Assembly: GCA_963815785.1 (NCBI GenBank) | Contig: CAWFHZ010000007.1 | Coordinates: 806,001-870,000, forward strand | Direction of reading: 5' to 3' | Source: DATFVA01 sp963815785 | GTDB taxonomy: Bacteria; Bacteroidota; Ignavibacteria; Ignavibacteriales; Ignavibacteriaceae | DNA: 64,000 nucleotides | In this document: one piece after another, positions 9,294-18,291 of the stretch | Layout of the letters: each line of letters starts with the position of its first letter | How positions within the stretch are numbered: the stretch's first letter is position 1 | Program-made: the position numbers and the translations under genes | Notes under the pieces: model-generated | What the model saw: only the letters and a program-made list of their open reading frames with translations | Database searches by the model: none | Told to the model about the DNA's origin: nothing

Positions 9294-11219
9294 GTGGTTA
9301 AGCTGCTGGGCTTACGGAATTTATATTTTCTGCTGATCATCACTTTGCTATATGCTTTAAGACGATATGAACTGAACAGGCAGCAATGGAAACACAGCCT
9401 GGAACTTGAAACTGTTGAAGCATTTAAATACAAAGAAATAGACAGATTAAAGTCCCACTTCTTTGCAAACATTTCACACGAGTTCCGAACACCGCTTACG
9501 TTAATTTTAGGACCGAGTCAAAATATTTTAACCGAAAACACAAACGATAATGTTAAGAAACAAGCGGGGGTAATTATGCGAAATGCAAACCGTTTACTTG
9601 GTCTTATCAATGAGCTTCTTGATTTATCAAAACTGGAAGCAGGCAAACTGGAACTGACCGCGTCAAAATCTAATATAGTTTCCTTTGTTAAAGGAATAAC
9701 AATGTCCTTTGAATCAATTGCTGAGGGAAAAGATATCACACTTAAAGTAACAGCCGAAAAAGATGAAATTGAATTATACTTTGATAAAGAGATGTTGATA
9801 AAGATTATGACGAACCTTCTATCAAATGCATTTAAGTTTACACCGGTTGGTGGTGAGATAACGGTATCAATTAATATGTGTTATTCCGAACCTGTATCGG
9901 AATCGTCAGCAATGAGTTCATTGAGAAAACAGATGTTGAAACCTGTCTTGCCGGTAGGTAGGCAGGTTCAGCATGAGAACTCTGTTGAAATTAAAGTAAG
10001 AGATACGGGAGTCGGAATATCCAAAGAAGAGTTGCCAAAATTATTCGACAGATTCTACCAGGTAGACAGCTCGCAAACAAGAGAACACGGAGGAACAGGG
10101 ATTGGTTTGGCGTTGACGAAAGAACTTGTAGAACTTCATCAAGGAACTATTTCAGTTGACAGTAAACCAGAGGAATCGGGATCACACGGCACAGGATGGA
10201 CAGAATTTACTATTGAACTGCCTCTTGGCAGGGATCATTTAAAAGATTACGAGATCTTTGTGAATGAGAGACCAGCAATAGATCCGGAAATACTGAATTA
10301 ATAAAGAAGAATTTGTTCTTTCAACGGTTAAGGATAGTATTGAAAGTGAAGATAGCAATAAAGATAAAAATATAATTCTTGTAGTAGAGGACAACGCAGA
10401 TGTAAGAGAATTTATAAAGGATTCACTAGGTAAAGAGTTTCACATTGAGGAAGCGTCAAACGGCGAACAGGGAGTAAGAAAAGCAGAGAAGATAATTCCT
10501 GATCTTATAATAAGCGATGTAATGATGCCGAAGATGGACGGAAACGAACTTACAAGAATATTAAAGAATGATGAAAGGACAAGTCACATTCCTATAATTC
10601 TGCTCACTGCCAAATCTGAACAGGAAAGTAAGCTTGAAGGATTAGAGACAGGAGCAGACGCTTATCTGACTAAACCTTTTGATACAAAAGAACTCCAGAT
10701 TAGAATTAAGAATCTTATAAATGTCCGCAAAAAGCTACAAGAAAAATACGGTAGCGCAGATTTTATCCCAACTCCAAAAGCTGAAGAGAACCTGTCTCGC
10801 TCCGGCGAAGTCAAGGCGGGGAAACTCAGTAATCTTGATGAAAAGTTTATGTCTAAAGTAATGGAAGTAATTGAGAAACATCTGGCAGAAGAAGGATTTA
10901 GCATAGAACAGTTTGGTAATGAAGTAGGAATGAGCAGAGTACAATTACATAGAAAACTTAAAGCATTATCAGGCAAATCAGCCAGTCATTATTTAAGATC
11001 AGCCAGATTAAACAAAGCGAAACTGATGATAAAAGAACAAAAAGGAAACATATCTGAAATAGCTTACTCGGTTGGATTCTCAAGTCCTCAGTATTTTACA
11101 CGCTGTTTTAAAGAAGATTTGGCTTCACACCAGCGAAGTGGCATAAATCATTAACCAGCATTCCATTCATCAACTTTTCAGAATTTCGTTTGTCACATAA
11201 AGTATATAAAAATCCTTAA
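9294..11219 (+). pseudogene. Hybrid two-component regulator A, kinase/receiver/AraC half, frameshifted
   Basis: The frame 9294-10301 carries a membrane segment, HisKA with FFANISHEFRTPLTLILGP, and HATPase with NLLSNAFKFTP, VRDTGVGI and GTGIGLALTKELVELH. One extra G at 10295, absent from copy B, ends it. The receiver resumes with the phospho-acceptor segment ISDVMMPKMDG, LLTAKSEQESKLEG, and an AraC helix-turn-helix (GNISEIAYSVGFSSPQYFTR). A missing base near 11119 diverts the last residues; restoring it reads FGFTPAKWHKSL and continues to a stop at 11217-11219. The middle of this segment is almost identical to 13858-15613. Confidence 0.8.
9361..11117 (+). repeat. 1.76-kb near-identical direct repeat, copy A
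   Basis: Bases 9361-11117 match 13858-15613 almost perfectly (roughly 99% by eye), with an offset of 4497 that becomes 4496 after the extra G at 10295. Both borders are sharp: just outside, the copies are only moderately similar. The repeat covers HisKA through the AraC domain. Confidence 0.9.
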
Positions 11220-11549
11220 TTATACTTTAACAAGAGACTATAAGGAGAGATAAAATAAGAAAAGCTAGAAGTCAACTTATAATCAGGAAACAGAGACAGA
11301 GAGCAGAATGACTGTCTTACTAAAGAATATAAGAAGGTGAGAAAAGAAAAAAGACAGGAAGCATATATTTGCATTTAATAATAAATTATTACAATTAACA
11401 CATAACAACACAAATAAAAACATATAAAATGTATAAAACAACTAACTATAGAATTCATTTATCTTAAGTCTATAGACTATAATATATTTTCTACTCAATG
11501 CTGACATACTAAAGCAAAGAAAAGATAAAACCACAAACTGGAGAGATAG
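11220..11549 (+). other. A-rich intergenic stretch between the two hybrid regulators
   Basis: No gene is supported here. The strand is unusually purine- and A-rich. The only structure seen is a 12-base perfect palindrome AGTCTATAGACT at 11467-11478, a possible operator. Start and promoter of regulator B should lie here but cannot be fixed. Confidence 0.4.
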
Positions 11550-13553
11550 TCTATGAGCACATAACAACAGCAGATGGCTAACCGGAGAACAGTGTGCGAT
11601 GTATACTTCAGACCATCTTAGATATATATGGTTTGGTACGCAGAACGGATTAATACTGTATGATGGTTATACTATGAAAGTATAAAAACCAGAAAAAAAA
11701 GATTCTATGAGCATTAGTCACCGCAGATACATACAATTTATGAAGACAAATCTGGAACTCTTTGGATAGAAACTACGAAAGAATTAAATAGATAAGATCG
11801 AAGCAAAGAGACATAAACAAGATATATCCATAATCTAAATGACCCCACAAGAAGATATTCAATATAATATAAGTATAAATGAAGATAAAAAAGGAAAGCT
11901 GTTTGTCGACACTAATAATACCTGTAATTATATAACCGTCAAACAACAACTTCAAACGAATTTACTACACACAAAACCCGATTTCAGTGAATGTACTTAT
12001 AGAAGATACACTGACAGGGAATTTTTATGTACTACAATAATAAAATAATGATTTATGATTCTGAAAATGAAACACTGAAAGAATATAACGAAATTAAAAT
12101 GAACTCAGAATTAGAAAAATAAATTCATTTTTTCAAGAGCTGACGGAACTATCTGGATAGGACATTAAAAGGATAAGCAAAGTTTAATTCTACGCTCAAT
12201 ACTATAAAAAATTATCAGCTAGTACCTTCACTTCATATATAACTAAAAATGACATAGGAAAAATAACGTTAGATGATAGAGATCTTATATGAGACAGTCC
12301 ATATAATATGAGAATAATCTAGGATAAATTTGTTTAGATCCTAAGAATGAACAATTTAAAATATAAAATTAAAAATATAAAATTTAACCTTATGGTAACA
12401 ATGTTCTATCCATCTATCAAGATCAATCACCAATTATTTAAAGGACCTCACTTCATGAATTAAATAAATGGGATCGTAAGAAGCAAAAATTTAAACCTAT
12501 ACTTATGATCCTCGAACTCTAAAAGAAAAAATTTTAACTCTGTTTACAATATCTCTGTAGATCCATCAGGAATTATCTGGTTCACAACTGAAGAAGGACT
12601 TTATAATTTTAATCGCTTTTCTAATAAATTTAATCATTATAAGTTTGACCCTGAAAATAATGCACTTATGCTTTATACATTGAAAACTCTAACACAATAT
12701 GGTTTGGAGCTAATAACAGAGGTTTAGGAAAATTCAATCCTTCTAAAGGAACATTTAAATTTTACTCAAACGATCCTATGATCCCACAACATCAGCAACA
12801 ATACGTAACTATATACTACCGGACGGTAAAGATATTCTTTGATTAACACCCATACGGACTGAATAAATTTGATAAAAATTCACAGGAGAGTTCACCAGAT
12901 ATTTTCACGATCCAAAGAATAAAAAAAGTATAAGCAGCAACACAATTTTTCAGATATTTAAAGATGGAAAAGGTACATTTTGGATCATACAAATTTAGGT
13001 GGTCTTAATAAGTTCAATCCTGTTGATAGAACTTTTATATCATATTTTTTAACAAAAGAGAGTTTATTTTCAACGATACTCCTGATTTATGAAGATAAAA
13101 AAGGAAATTTCTGGATTGGAACTTACTACAGCGGTATTCATTTGTTTGACAGGAAGAAAGAAATTTCTGTATATAATATTACAGAAAAAGACGGACTAGC
13201 TAATAATTAAGTCGAATCTATACTATGAAGATGATTCAGGCAATTTATGGATCGGACAAAAAACGGATTATCAAAGTTTAATCCTAAAAACTCATCATAT
13301 TAAAAACTACTATTATCTACTGGAATATTGAATGGAAACAGTTATATGGACTACATACCTGTAAAACTTCAACGGGAGAGATGCTTTTCGGTACTTATGA
13401 TGGATTTATAATGTTTAACCCGGACAGCATAAAAGATGATCCGGTACCTCCGCAAGTAGTAATCAGCAATGTCTCTCTTTTCAACGAGCCGGATAAGAAA
13501 TTAAAATTTGATGGATTTATTTCTGATATAAAAGAGCTTGAACCTTTCATATA
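11550..13553 (+). pseudogene. Hybrid two-component regulator B, sensor half, many frameshifts
   Basis: Propeller blades of the Reg_prop type are visible in all three frames. Examples are IWFGTQNGLILYDGYTMKV near 11620, YEDKSGTLWIETTKELNR near 11740, SVDPSGIIWFTTEEGLYNFN near 12560, IWFGANNRGLGKFNPS near 12700 and DKKGNFWIGTYYSGIHLFDR near 13100. The first blade reads EHITTADG, stop, PENSVRCIL, where a single missing T in GGCTAACCG explains the stop. Most breaks look like one-base losses. The periplasmic sensor is the same type as in regulator A but differs clearly in sequence. No valid start codon could be assigned. The output half follows without a break in frame at 13554. Confidence 0.7.
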
Positions 13554-15647
13554 ATGAAAATGATCTCCGTTTTGATTATGTGGGTCTGCATTACGGCGAT
13601 CCATCAAAGAACCAGTACAAATATAAGCTGGAAGGATTTGATAAAGACTGGATTGATGCGGGCACACAGAGAAATGCTAGTTTACACAAACCTTGATGCG
13701 GGTGAATATATCTTCAAAGTAAAAGGCAGCAACAGCGATGGTATCTGGAATGAAAATGCTGCATCGTTAAAAATAATAATTACTCCTCCGTTCTGGGCAA
13801 CGTGGTGGGCTTATTCAATTTATTTTTTATTCTTTTTTGGTCTGCTGTACAGCATTAGACGATATGAACTGGACAGGCAGCAATGGAAACATAGCCTTGA
13901 ACTTGAAACTGTTGAAGCATTTAAATACAAAGAAATAGACAGATTAAAGTCCCACTTCTTTGCAAACATTTCACACGAGTTCCGAACACCGCTTACGTTA
14001 ATTTTAGGACCGAGTCAAAATATTTTAACCGAAAACACAAACGATAATGTTAAGAAACAAGCGGGGGTAATTATGCGAAATGCAAACCGTTTACTTGGTC
14101 TTATCAATCAGCTTCTTGATTTATCAAAACTGGAAGCAGGCAAACTGGAACTGACCGCGTCAAAATCTAATATAGTTTCCTTTGTTAAAGGAATAACAAT
14201 GTCCTTTGAATCAATTGCTGAGGGAAAAGATATCACACTTAAAGTAACAGCCGAAAAAGATGAAATTGAATTATACTTTGATAAAGAGATGTTGATAAAG
14301 ATTATGACGAACCTTCTATCAAATGCATTTAAGTTTACACCGGTTGGTGGTGAGATAACGGTATCAATTAATATGTGTTATTCCGAACCTGTATCGGAAT
14401 CGTCAGCAATGAGTTCATTGAGAAAACAGATGTTGAAACCTGTCTTGCCGGTAGGTAGGCAGGTTCAGCATGAGAACTCTGTTGAAATTAAAGTAAGAGA
14501 TACGGGAGTCGGAATATCCAAAGAAGAGTTGCCAAAATTATTCGACAGATTCTACCAGGTAGACAGCTCGCAAACAAGAGAACACGGAGGAACAGGGATT
14601 GGTTTGGCGTTGACGAAAGAACTTGTAGAACTTCATCAAGGAACTATTTCAGTTGACAGTAAACCAGAGGAATCGGGATCACACGGCACAGGATGGACAG
14701 AATTTACTATTGAACTGCCTCTTGGCAGGGATCATTTAAAAGATTACGAGATCTTTGTGAATGAGAGACCAGCAATAGATCCGGAAATACTAATTAATAA
14801 AGAAGAATTTGTTCCTTCAACGGTTAAGGATAGTATTGAAAGTGAAGATAGCAATGAAGATAAAAATATAATTCTTGTAGTAGAAGACAACGCAGATGTA
14901 AGAGAATTTATAAAGGATTCACTAGGTAAAGAGTTTCACATTGAGGAAGCGTCAAACGGCGAACAGGGAGTAAGAAAAGCAGAGAAGATAATTCCTGATC
15001 TTATAATAAGCGATGTAATGATGCCGAAGATGGACGGAAACGAACTTACAAGAATATTAAAGAATGATGAAAGGACAAGTCACATTCCTATAATTCTGCT
15101 CACTGCCAAATCTGAACAGGAAAGTAAGCTTGAAGGATTAGAGACAGGAGCAGATGCTTATCTGACTAAACCTTTTGATACAAAAGAACTCCAGATTAGA
15201 ATTAAGAATCTTATAAATATCCGCAAAAAGCTACAAGAAAAATACGGTAGCGCAGATTTTATCCCAACTCCAAAAGCTGAAGAGAACCTGTCTCGCTCCG
15301 GCGAAGTCAAGGCGGGAAAACTCAGTAATCTTGATGAAAAGTTTATGTCTAAAGTAATGGAAGTAATTGAGAAACATCTGGCAGAAGAAGGATTTAGCAT
15401 AGAACAGTTTGGTAATGAAGTAGGAATGAGCAGAGTACAATTACATAGAAAACTTAAAGCATTATCAGGCAAATCAGCCAGTCATTATTTAAGATCAGCC
15501 AGATTAAACAAAGCGAAACTGATGATAAAAGAACAAAAAGGAAACATATCGGAAATAGCTTACTCGGTTGGATTCTCAAGTCCTCAGTACTTTACCCGAT
15601 GTTTTAAAGAAGAATTCGGTTACCCGCCTAGCGACCTTGTAAATTAA
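13554..15647 (+). CDS. Hybrid two-component regulator B, Y_Y_Y/kinase/receiver/AraC part
   Basis: An open frame of 697 codons holding the end of the Y_Y_Y domain (TNLDAGEYIFKVKGSNSDGI), a membrane segment WATWWAYSIYFLFFFGLLYS, HisKA with the phospho-His segment ISHEFRTPLTLI, HATPase (N box NLLSNAFKFTP, G1 VRDTGVGI, G2 GTGIGLAL), a receiver with ISDVMMPKMDG, and a C-terminal AraC helix-turn-helix ending EEFGYPPSDLVN. Such proteins sense a periplasmic ligand and act directly as transcription activators. The ATG at 13554 is internal; the true protein begins upstream in the broken sensor half. A ~35-residue loop insertion lies between N and G1 boxes. The likely target is the lipoprotein gene 230 bp downstream. 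Confidence 0.85.
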   Translation: MKMISVLIMWVCITAIHQRTSTNISWKDLIKTGLMRAHREMLVYTNLDAGEYIFKVKGSNSDGIWNENAASLKIIITPPFWATWWAYSIYFLFFFGLLYSIRRYELDRQQWKHSLELETVEAFKYKEIDRLKSHFFANISHEFRTPLTLILGPSQNILTENTNDNVKKQAGVIMRNANRLLGLINQLLDLSKLEAGKLELTASKSNIVSFVKGITMSFESIAEGKDITLKVTAEKDEIELYFDKEMLIKIMTNLLSNAFKFTPVGGEITVSINMCYSEPVSESSAMSSLRKQMLKPVLPVGRQVQHENSVEIKVRDTGVGISKEELPKLFDRFYQVDSSQTREHGGTGIGLALTKELVELHQGTISVDSKPEESGSHGTGWTEFTIELPLGRDHLKDYEIFVNERPAIDPEILINKEEFVPSTVKDSIESEDSNEDKNIILVVEDNADVREFIKDSLGKEFHIEEASNGEQGVRKAEKIIPDLIISDVMMPKMDGNELTRILKNDERTSHIPIILLTAKSEQESKLEGLETGADAYLTKPFDTKELQIRIKNLINIRKKLQEKYGSADFIPTPKAEENLSRSGEVKAGKLSNLDEKFMSKVMEVIEKHLAEEGFSIEQFGNEVGMSRVQLHRKLKALSGKSASHYLRSARLNKAKLMIKEQKGNISEIAYSVGFSSPQYFTRCFKEEFGYPPSDLVN
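13858..15613 (+). repeat. 1.76-kb near-identical direct repeat, copy B
   Basis: Partner of 9361-11117. Differences include E/Q in the HisKA region, V/I after the receiver and about a dozen silent changes, more of them in the last 900 bases. The frame is intact in this copy. Confidence 0.9.
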
Positions 15648-15719
15648 CACTCAACCCGTCAAATTATAAAGAATTTTTTGACCGAATTAAGATTCTATTT
15701 CAGCCTGAAATCGCATTAA

Positions 15720-15803
15720 GTAACATAACTGCAAGCTGAAGTAACATAGGTGCAATCATTTGTAACAATAATGCAAGTTACTGTAACATAGTTACTATGT
15801 AGT
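15720..15803 (+). promoter_or_regulatory. Array of four 21-bp-spaced direct repeats, candidate activator sites
   Basis: GTAACAT or GTAACAA begins at 15720, 15741, 15762 and 15783, exactly 21 bp apart. In the first three units TGCA follows at 15730, 15751 and 15772, again 21 bp apart. The last unit runs into a 15-bp palindrome, ACATAGT T ACTATGT, at 15786-15800. The array ends 20 bp before a -35-like box. Spacing of 21 bp (two helix turns) is typical of AraC-type half-sites, and an AraC-domain regulator lies just upstream. Confidence 0.6.
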
Positions 15804-15823
15804 CCCACTCTCAATTTTGTTTA

Positions 15824-15852
15824 TTGGCAACAAGATTTTGGTCAATTATTAA
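15824..15852 (+). promoter_or_regulatory. Possible sigma-70-type promoter of the lipoprotein gene
   Basis: TTGGCA at 15824-15829 and TATTAA at 15847-15852 are separated by 17 bp. The ATG at 15876 follows 23 bases later, with GGAG at 15867-15870. Position directly after the 21-bp repeat array supports activator control. Confidence 0.45.
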
Positions 15853-15875
15853 CAACTAACAAAATGGAGTGCGTT

Positions 15876-16427
15876 ATGAAAAAGTTACTTTTCTCTTTCG
15901 TTTTTTTCTCAGTTCTATTAATAGTAGGCTGCCAGGAAAATTCAATAACTAATCCGGTTCAGTCTCCCGAAAATTCTTATAAGAATTCAGATATCCCGTT
16001 GACAGGTACCATTCAATTGCAAGGTAGTCTCGATAATCCATACCCTGTATTTAATTCTTACTTTATTATTAGTGGAGAAGTTACTTATCAGCTAACGATT
16101 AACTACGTGGATCCGATTCCGCCTAACCCTCAGGAGATACTGTCACTTCAGCTCAATGCAAATGCAGACCTATCAAGTTATTGCACTGTATGTGGTCCCC
16201 TGGTTAATGAAACACCTGCAGGAGTAATTGAAGACCAGACAAATGACATAATGTATATTACCGATGATGGTTCCCACACTATAGTCAAGACTTTTCCTAT
16301 TCAGAAAAGAGACGATGGAATGGTATTAAAATGCAGCTTTCTTGTAAATACAAATGGAGTTACACTTGATGCAATGTGGCTGGAACTCAATGACGGAACG
16401 CTTGCTTCAGGCAACAGTACAGATTAA
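15876..16427 (+). CDS. Small secreted lipoprotein of unknown function
   Basis: The chosen ATG has GGAG 6 bases upstream and begins MKKLLFSF; an in-frame ATG at 15864 overlaps that ribosome-binding site and is less likely. The signal peptide ends in a lipobox LIVGC with the lipidated cysteine at residue 19, so the 183-residue protein should be anchored to a membrane on the periplasmic or outer face. The mature part is beta-rich with two cysteines close together (YCTVCG) and no recognised family. It follows the hybrid two-component pair and lies behind a repeat array. A truncated paralog lies on the far side of that pair, so the lipoprotein and sensors probably form one functional unit. Confidence 0.8.
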   Translation: MKKLLFSFVFFSVLLIVGCQENSITNPVQSPENSYKNSDIPLTGTIQLQGSLDNPYPVFNSYFIISGEVTYQLTINYVDPIPPNPQEILSLQLNANADLSSYCTVCGPLVNETPAGVIEDQTNDIMYITDDGSHTIVKTFPIQKRDDGMVLKCSFLVNTNGVTLDAMWLELNDGTLASGNSTD

Positions 16428-16443
16428 TCTTGTTAACATAATG

Positions 16444-16525
16444 AGTGCAAAATAAAATTGTTCGATAACCCGAATAATATGCACTCCTCAGACCCTCTCT
16501 ATTAAATTAGAGGGGGTTATTTTTT
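16444..16525 (+). repeat. Structured repeat element with terminator, copy 2
   Basis: AGTGCA (16444-16449) pairs with TGCACT (16480-16485) around an inner stem ATTGTTCG (16457-16464) with CGAATAAT (16471-16478). CCCTCT (16493-16498) with AGAGGG (16509-16514) and a T-rich tail form a terminator. It starts 16 bp after the lipoprotein stop and would end that transcript. Confidence 0.75.
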
Positions 16526-16562
16526 TTATACAATCATTGAAATGCATTTGTGAAAAAGACAG

Positions 16563-16593
16563 GGGCATCTATTTTCAATCATTTTCTGATGCC
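16563..16593 (+). repeat. Small hairpin shared with 6804-6832, copy 2
   Basis: GGCATC at 16563-16568 pairs with GATGCC at 16588-16593, with a loop starting TATTTTCAATCA. A T-rich run follows on the plus strand and TTTTT on the minus strand, so it may also end the convergent pst transcript. Confidence 0.5.
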
Positions 16594-16624
16594 GTTTTAT
16601 TTTTGAGGTATGGAGATAAGGTTT

Positions 16625-17425
16625 TCAACCGAATCTTCCTGTTACATAATCTTCGGTTTGTTTCTTAGCGGGATTGGTAAATATTTTACTTGTCTTATCA
16701 TGTTCGATTAATTCCCCCATATAAAAGAATGCAGTATGATCACTAACTCTTGCAGCCTGCTGCATATTGTGAGTTACAATTATAATAGTGTATTTCTGTT
16801 TTAACTCAAAGATTAACTCTTCAATTTTACCGGTTGAAATAGGATCCAGAGCGCTGGCAGGTTCATCCATTAAAATCACTTCAGGCTCTACTGCTAGTGT
16901 TCTGGCTATACAGAGGCGCTGCTGCTGACCCCCGGATAAATCTGCTCCGGGGTGTTTTAGAATATCTTTTACTTCATCCCATAAAACAGCTTGTTTCAGA
17001 CTTTTTTCAACTATTTCATTTAATTTATCCCGGTTATGAAATCCATTTAATCTCAGACCAGCTGTAACATTTTCAGATATGGACATTGTGGGAAATGGAT
17101 TTGGTTTCTGAAAAATCATCCCGACTTTTTTTCTCAGCCAAACCGGATCGTGATTCATTACATTTTCTCCATCAAGCAGAACTTCACCTTTAATTGTTCC
17201 GCCGACTTCTTCGTGCATCCTGTTTAAACATCGGAGGAACGTTGATTTGCCGCAGCCGGATGGACCTATAATTGCAAGAACTTTATTTTTAGGAATTGTT
17301 AATGAAATATTTCTTAAAGCATGCACCTTACCGAAAAAGCCATTCAGGTTCCTTGTCTCCATTCTGCATTTATGTGAAGACGGGGACTCTTTATTTTCTT
17401 TTACAGTTAATTCCGGTTCATTCAT
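16625..17425 (-). CDS. pstB: Phosphate ABC transporter ATPase PstB
   Basis: A complete 266-residue PstB with Walker A GPSGCGKST, Q-loop IFQKPNPFPT, signature LSGGQQQR, Walker B VILMDEPASALD and H-loop VTHN. It energises high-affinity phosphate import by PstCA at the inner membrane. It is the last gene of the porin-pstSCAB operon, 14 bp after pstA. An N-terminal extension of ~20 residues precedes the core compared with the copy at 1264-2023; the two copies share nearly the same C-terminus (KQTEDYVTGRFG), which suggests duplication within this lineage. Confidence 0.95.
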   Translation of the reverse strand: MNEPELTVKENKESPSSHKCRMETRNLNGFFGKVHALRNISLTIPKNKVLAIIGPSGCGKSTFLRCLNRMHEEVGGTIKGEVLLDGENVMNHDPVWLRKKVGMIFQKPNPFPTMSISENVTAGLRLNGFHNRDKLNEIVEKSLKQAVLWDEVKDILKHPGADLSGGQQQRLCIARTLAVEPEVILMDEPASALDPISTGKIEELIFELKQKYTIIIVTHNMQQAARVSDHTAFFYMGELIEHDKTSKIFTNPAKKQTEDYVTGRFG

Positions 17426-17439
17426 TATTAAAATCTATT

Positions 17440-18291
17440 TTATGCATATTTTCTTTTTCGGGTCACAAACCTGAATGAAACATTAATAATTGATATTAAC
17501 ATTATTAAAACTAAAGCTGCCGCCCATGCCTGCCTGTTCCAATCATCAAATGGTGCTTTTGCATAATCATAAATAAATACAGTAAGTGAGGCAATCGGCT
17601 GATCAAGCTGGGTTGACCAGAACCTGTTACCGAGGGCTGTAAAAAGCAATGGTGCGGTTTCACCTGCAACCCTTGCGATAGATAAAAGAATTCCTGTAAA
17701 TATTCCTTTGAAAGCAGCCGGGAGAATAATAAATAATGTTGCTTTCCATCGAGGAATACCGAGCCCTAATGCAGCTTCCCTGTATGATTGGGGAATGAGT
17801 TTCATCATTTCTTCAGTTGTACGCGTAACCAACGGAATCATTAAGATACCCAACGCTACACCGCCTGCCAGGGCGGAAAATCTTTTCATAGGGAGAACAA
17901 CAATAATATATGCCACTACACCTATAACAATTGATGGGATACCGTTAAGAACTTCAGCCAGGAAGCGTACAATTCTAGCAAATAATTTAGAACTGTTCTC
18001 CGATAGATATATCCCGGATAAAATTCCAATCGGAAGTCCGAGGGCACTCGCGAGAGCGATTAATATTCCTGTTCCCATAAGGGCATTTGCCATTCCTCCT
18101 CCGGCCTCACCCGCAGGTTTAGGCATTTGAGTGAAGAAAGCCCAATTAATTGAAGATACGCCTTGTGAAAGTGTATAGAATAAAATTATAAATAAAGGTA
18201 TAATTGCAACAAGCGCGCACAAAACACTAAGTGTCATCATGATTGAGCTTTTTATCTTCCTCCACCGGAAATAAGCCTTACCTGTCATCAA
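17440..18291 (-). CDS. pstA: Phosphate ABC transporter permease PstA
   Basis: A 283-residue inner-membrane permease with about six transmembrane helices. The N-terminal helix is followed by a periplasmic loop with NWAFFTQMPKPAGEAGGGMA, characteristic of PstA. The EAA-type coupling loop reads EEMMKLIPQSYREAALGLGI, then PRWKATLFIILPAAF. It forms the phosphate channel with PstC. Its ATG overlaps the pstC stop by 4 bases, so the two subunits are translationally coupled. Length and motifs are normal. Confidence 0.95.
   Translation of the reverse strand: MMTGKAYFRWRKIKSSIMMTLSVLCALVAIIPLFIILFYTLSQGVSSINWAFFTQMPKPAGEAGGGMANALMGTGILIALASALGLPIGILSGIYLSENSSKLFARIVRFLAEVLNGIPSIVIGVVAYIIVVLPMKRFSALAGGVALGILMIPLVTRTTEEMMKLIPQSYREAALGLGIPRWKATLFIILPAAFKGIFTGILLSIARVAGETAPLLFTALGNRFWSTQLDQPIASLTVFIYDYAKAPFDDWNRQAWAAALVLIMLISIINVSFRFVTRKRKYA

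Noticed and set aside
11839..12048. A 69-codon plus-strand frame
   Set aside because: It covers the same region as broken propeller blades (EDKKGKLFVDTNN) and is a fragment of regulator B.
13395..13667. A 90-codon minus-strand frame in the hybrid regulator
   Set aside because: Overlaps the Y_Y_Y coding region on the other strand; antisense shadow.
17708..18130. A 140-codon plus-strand frame opposite pstA
   Set aside because: Antisense shadow of a well-supported permease gene with no ribosome-binding site or family match; the same holds for 18340-18633 and 18838-19119 opposite pstC.
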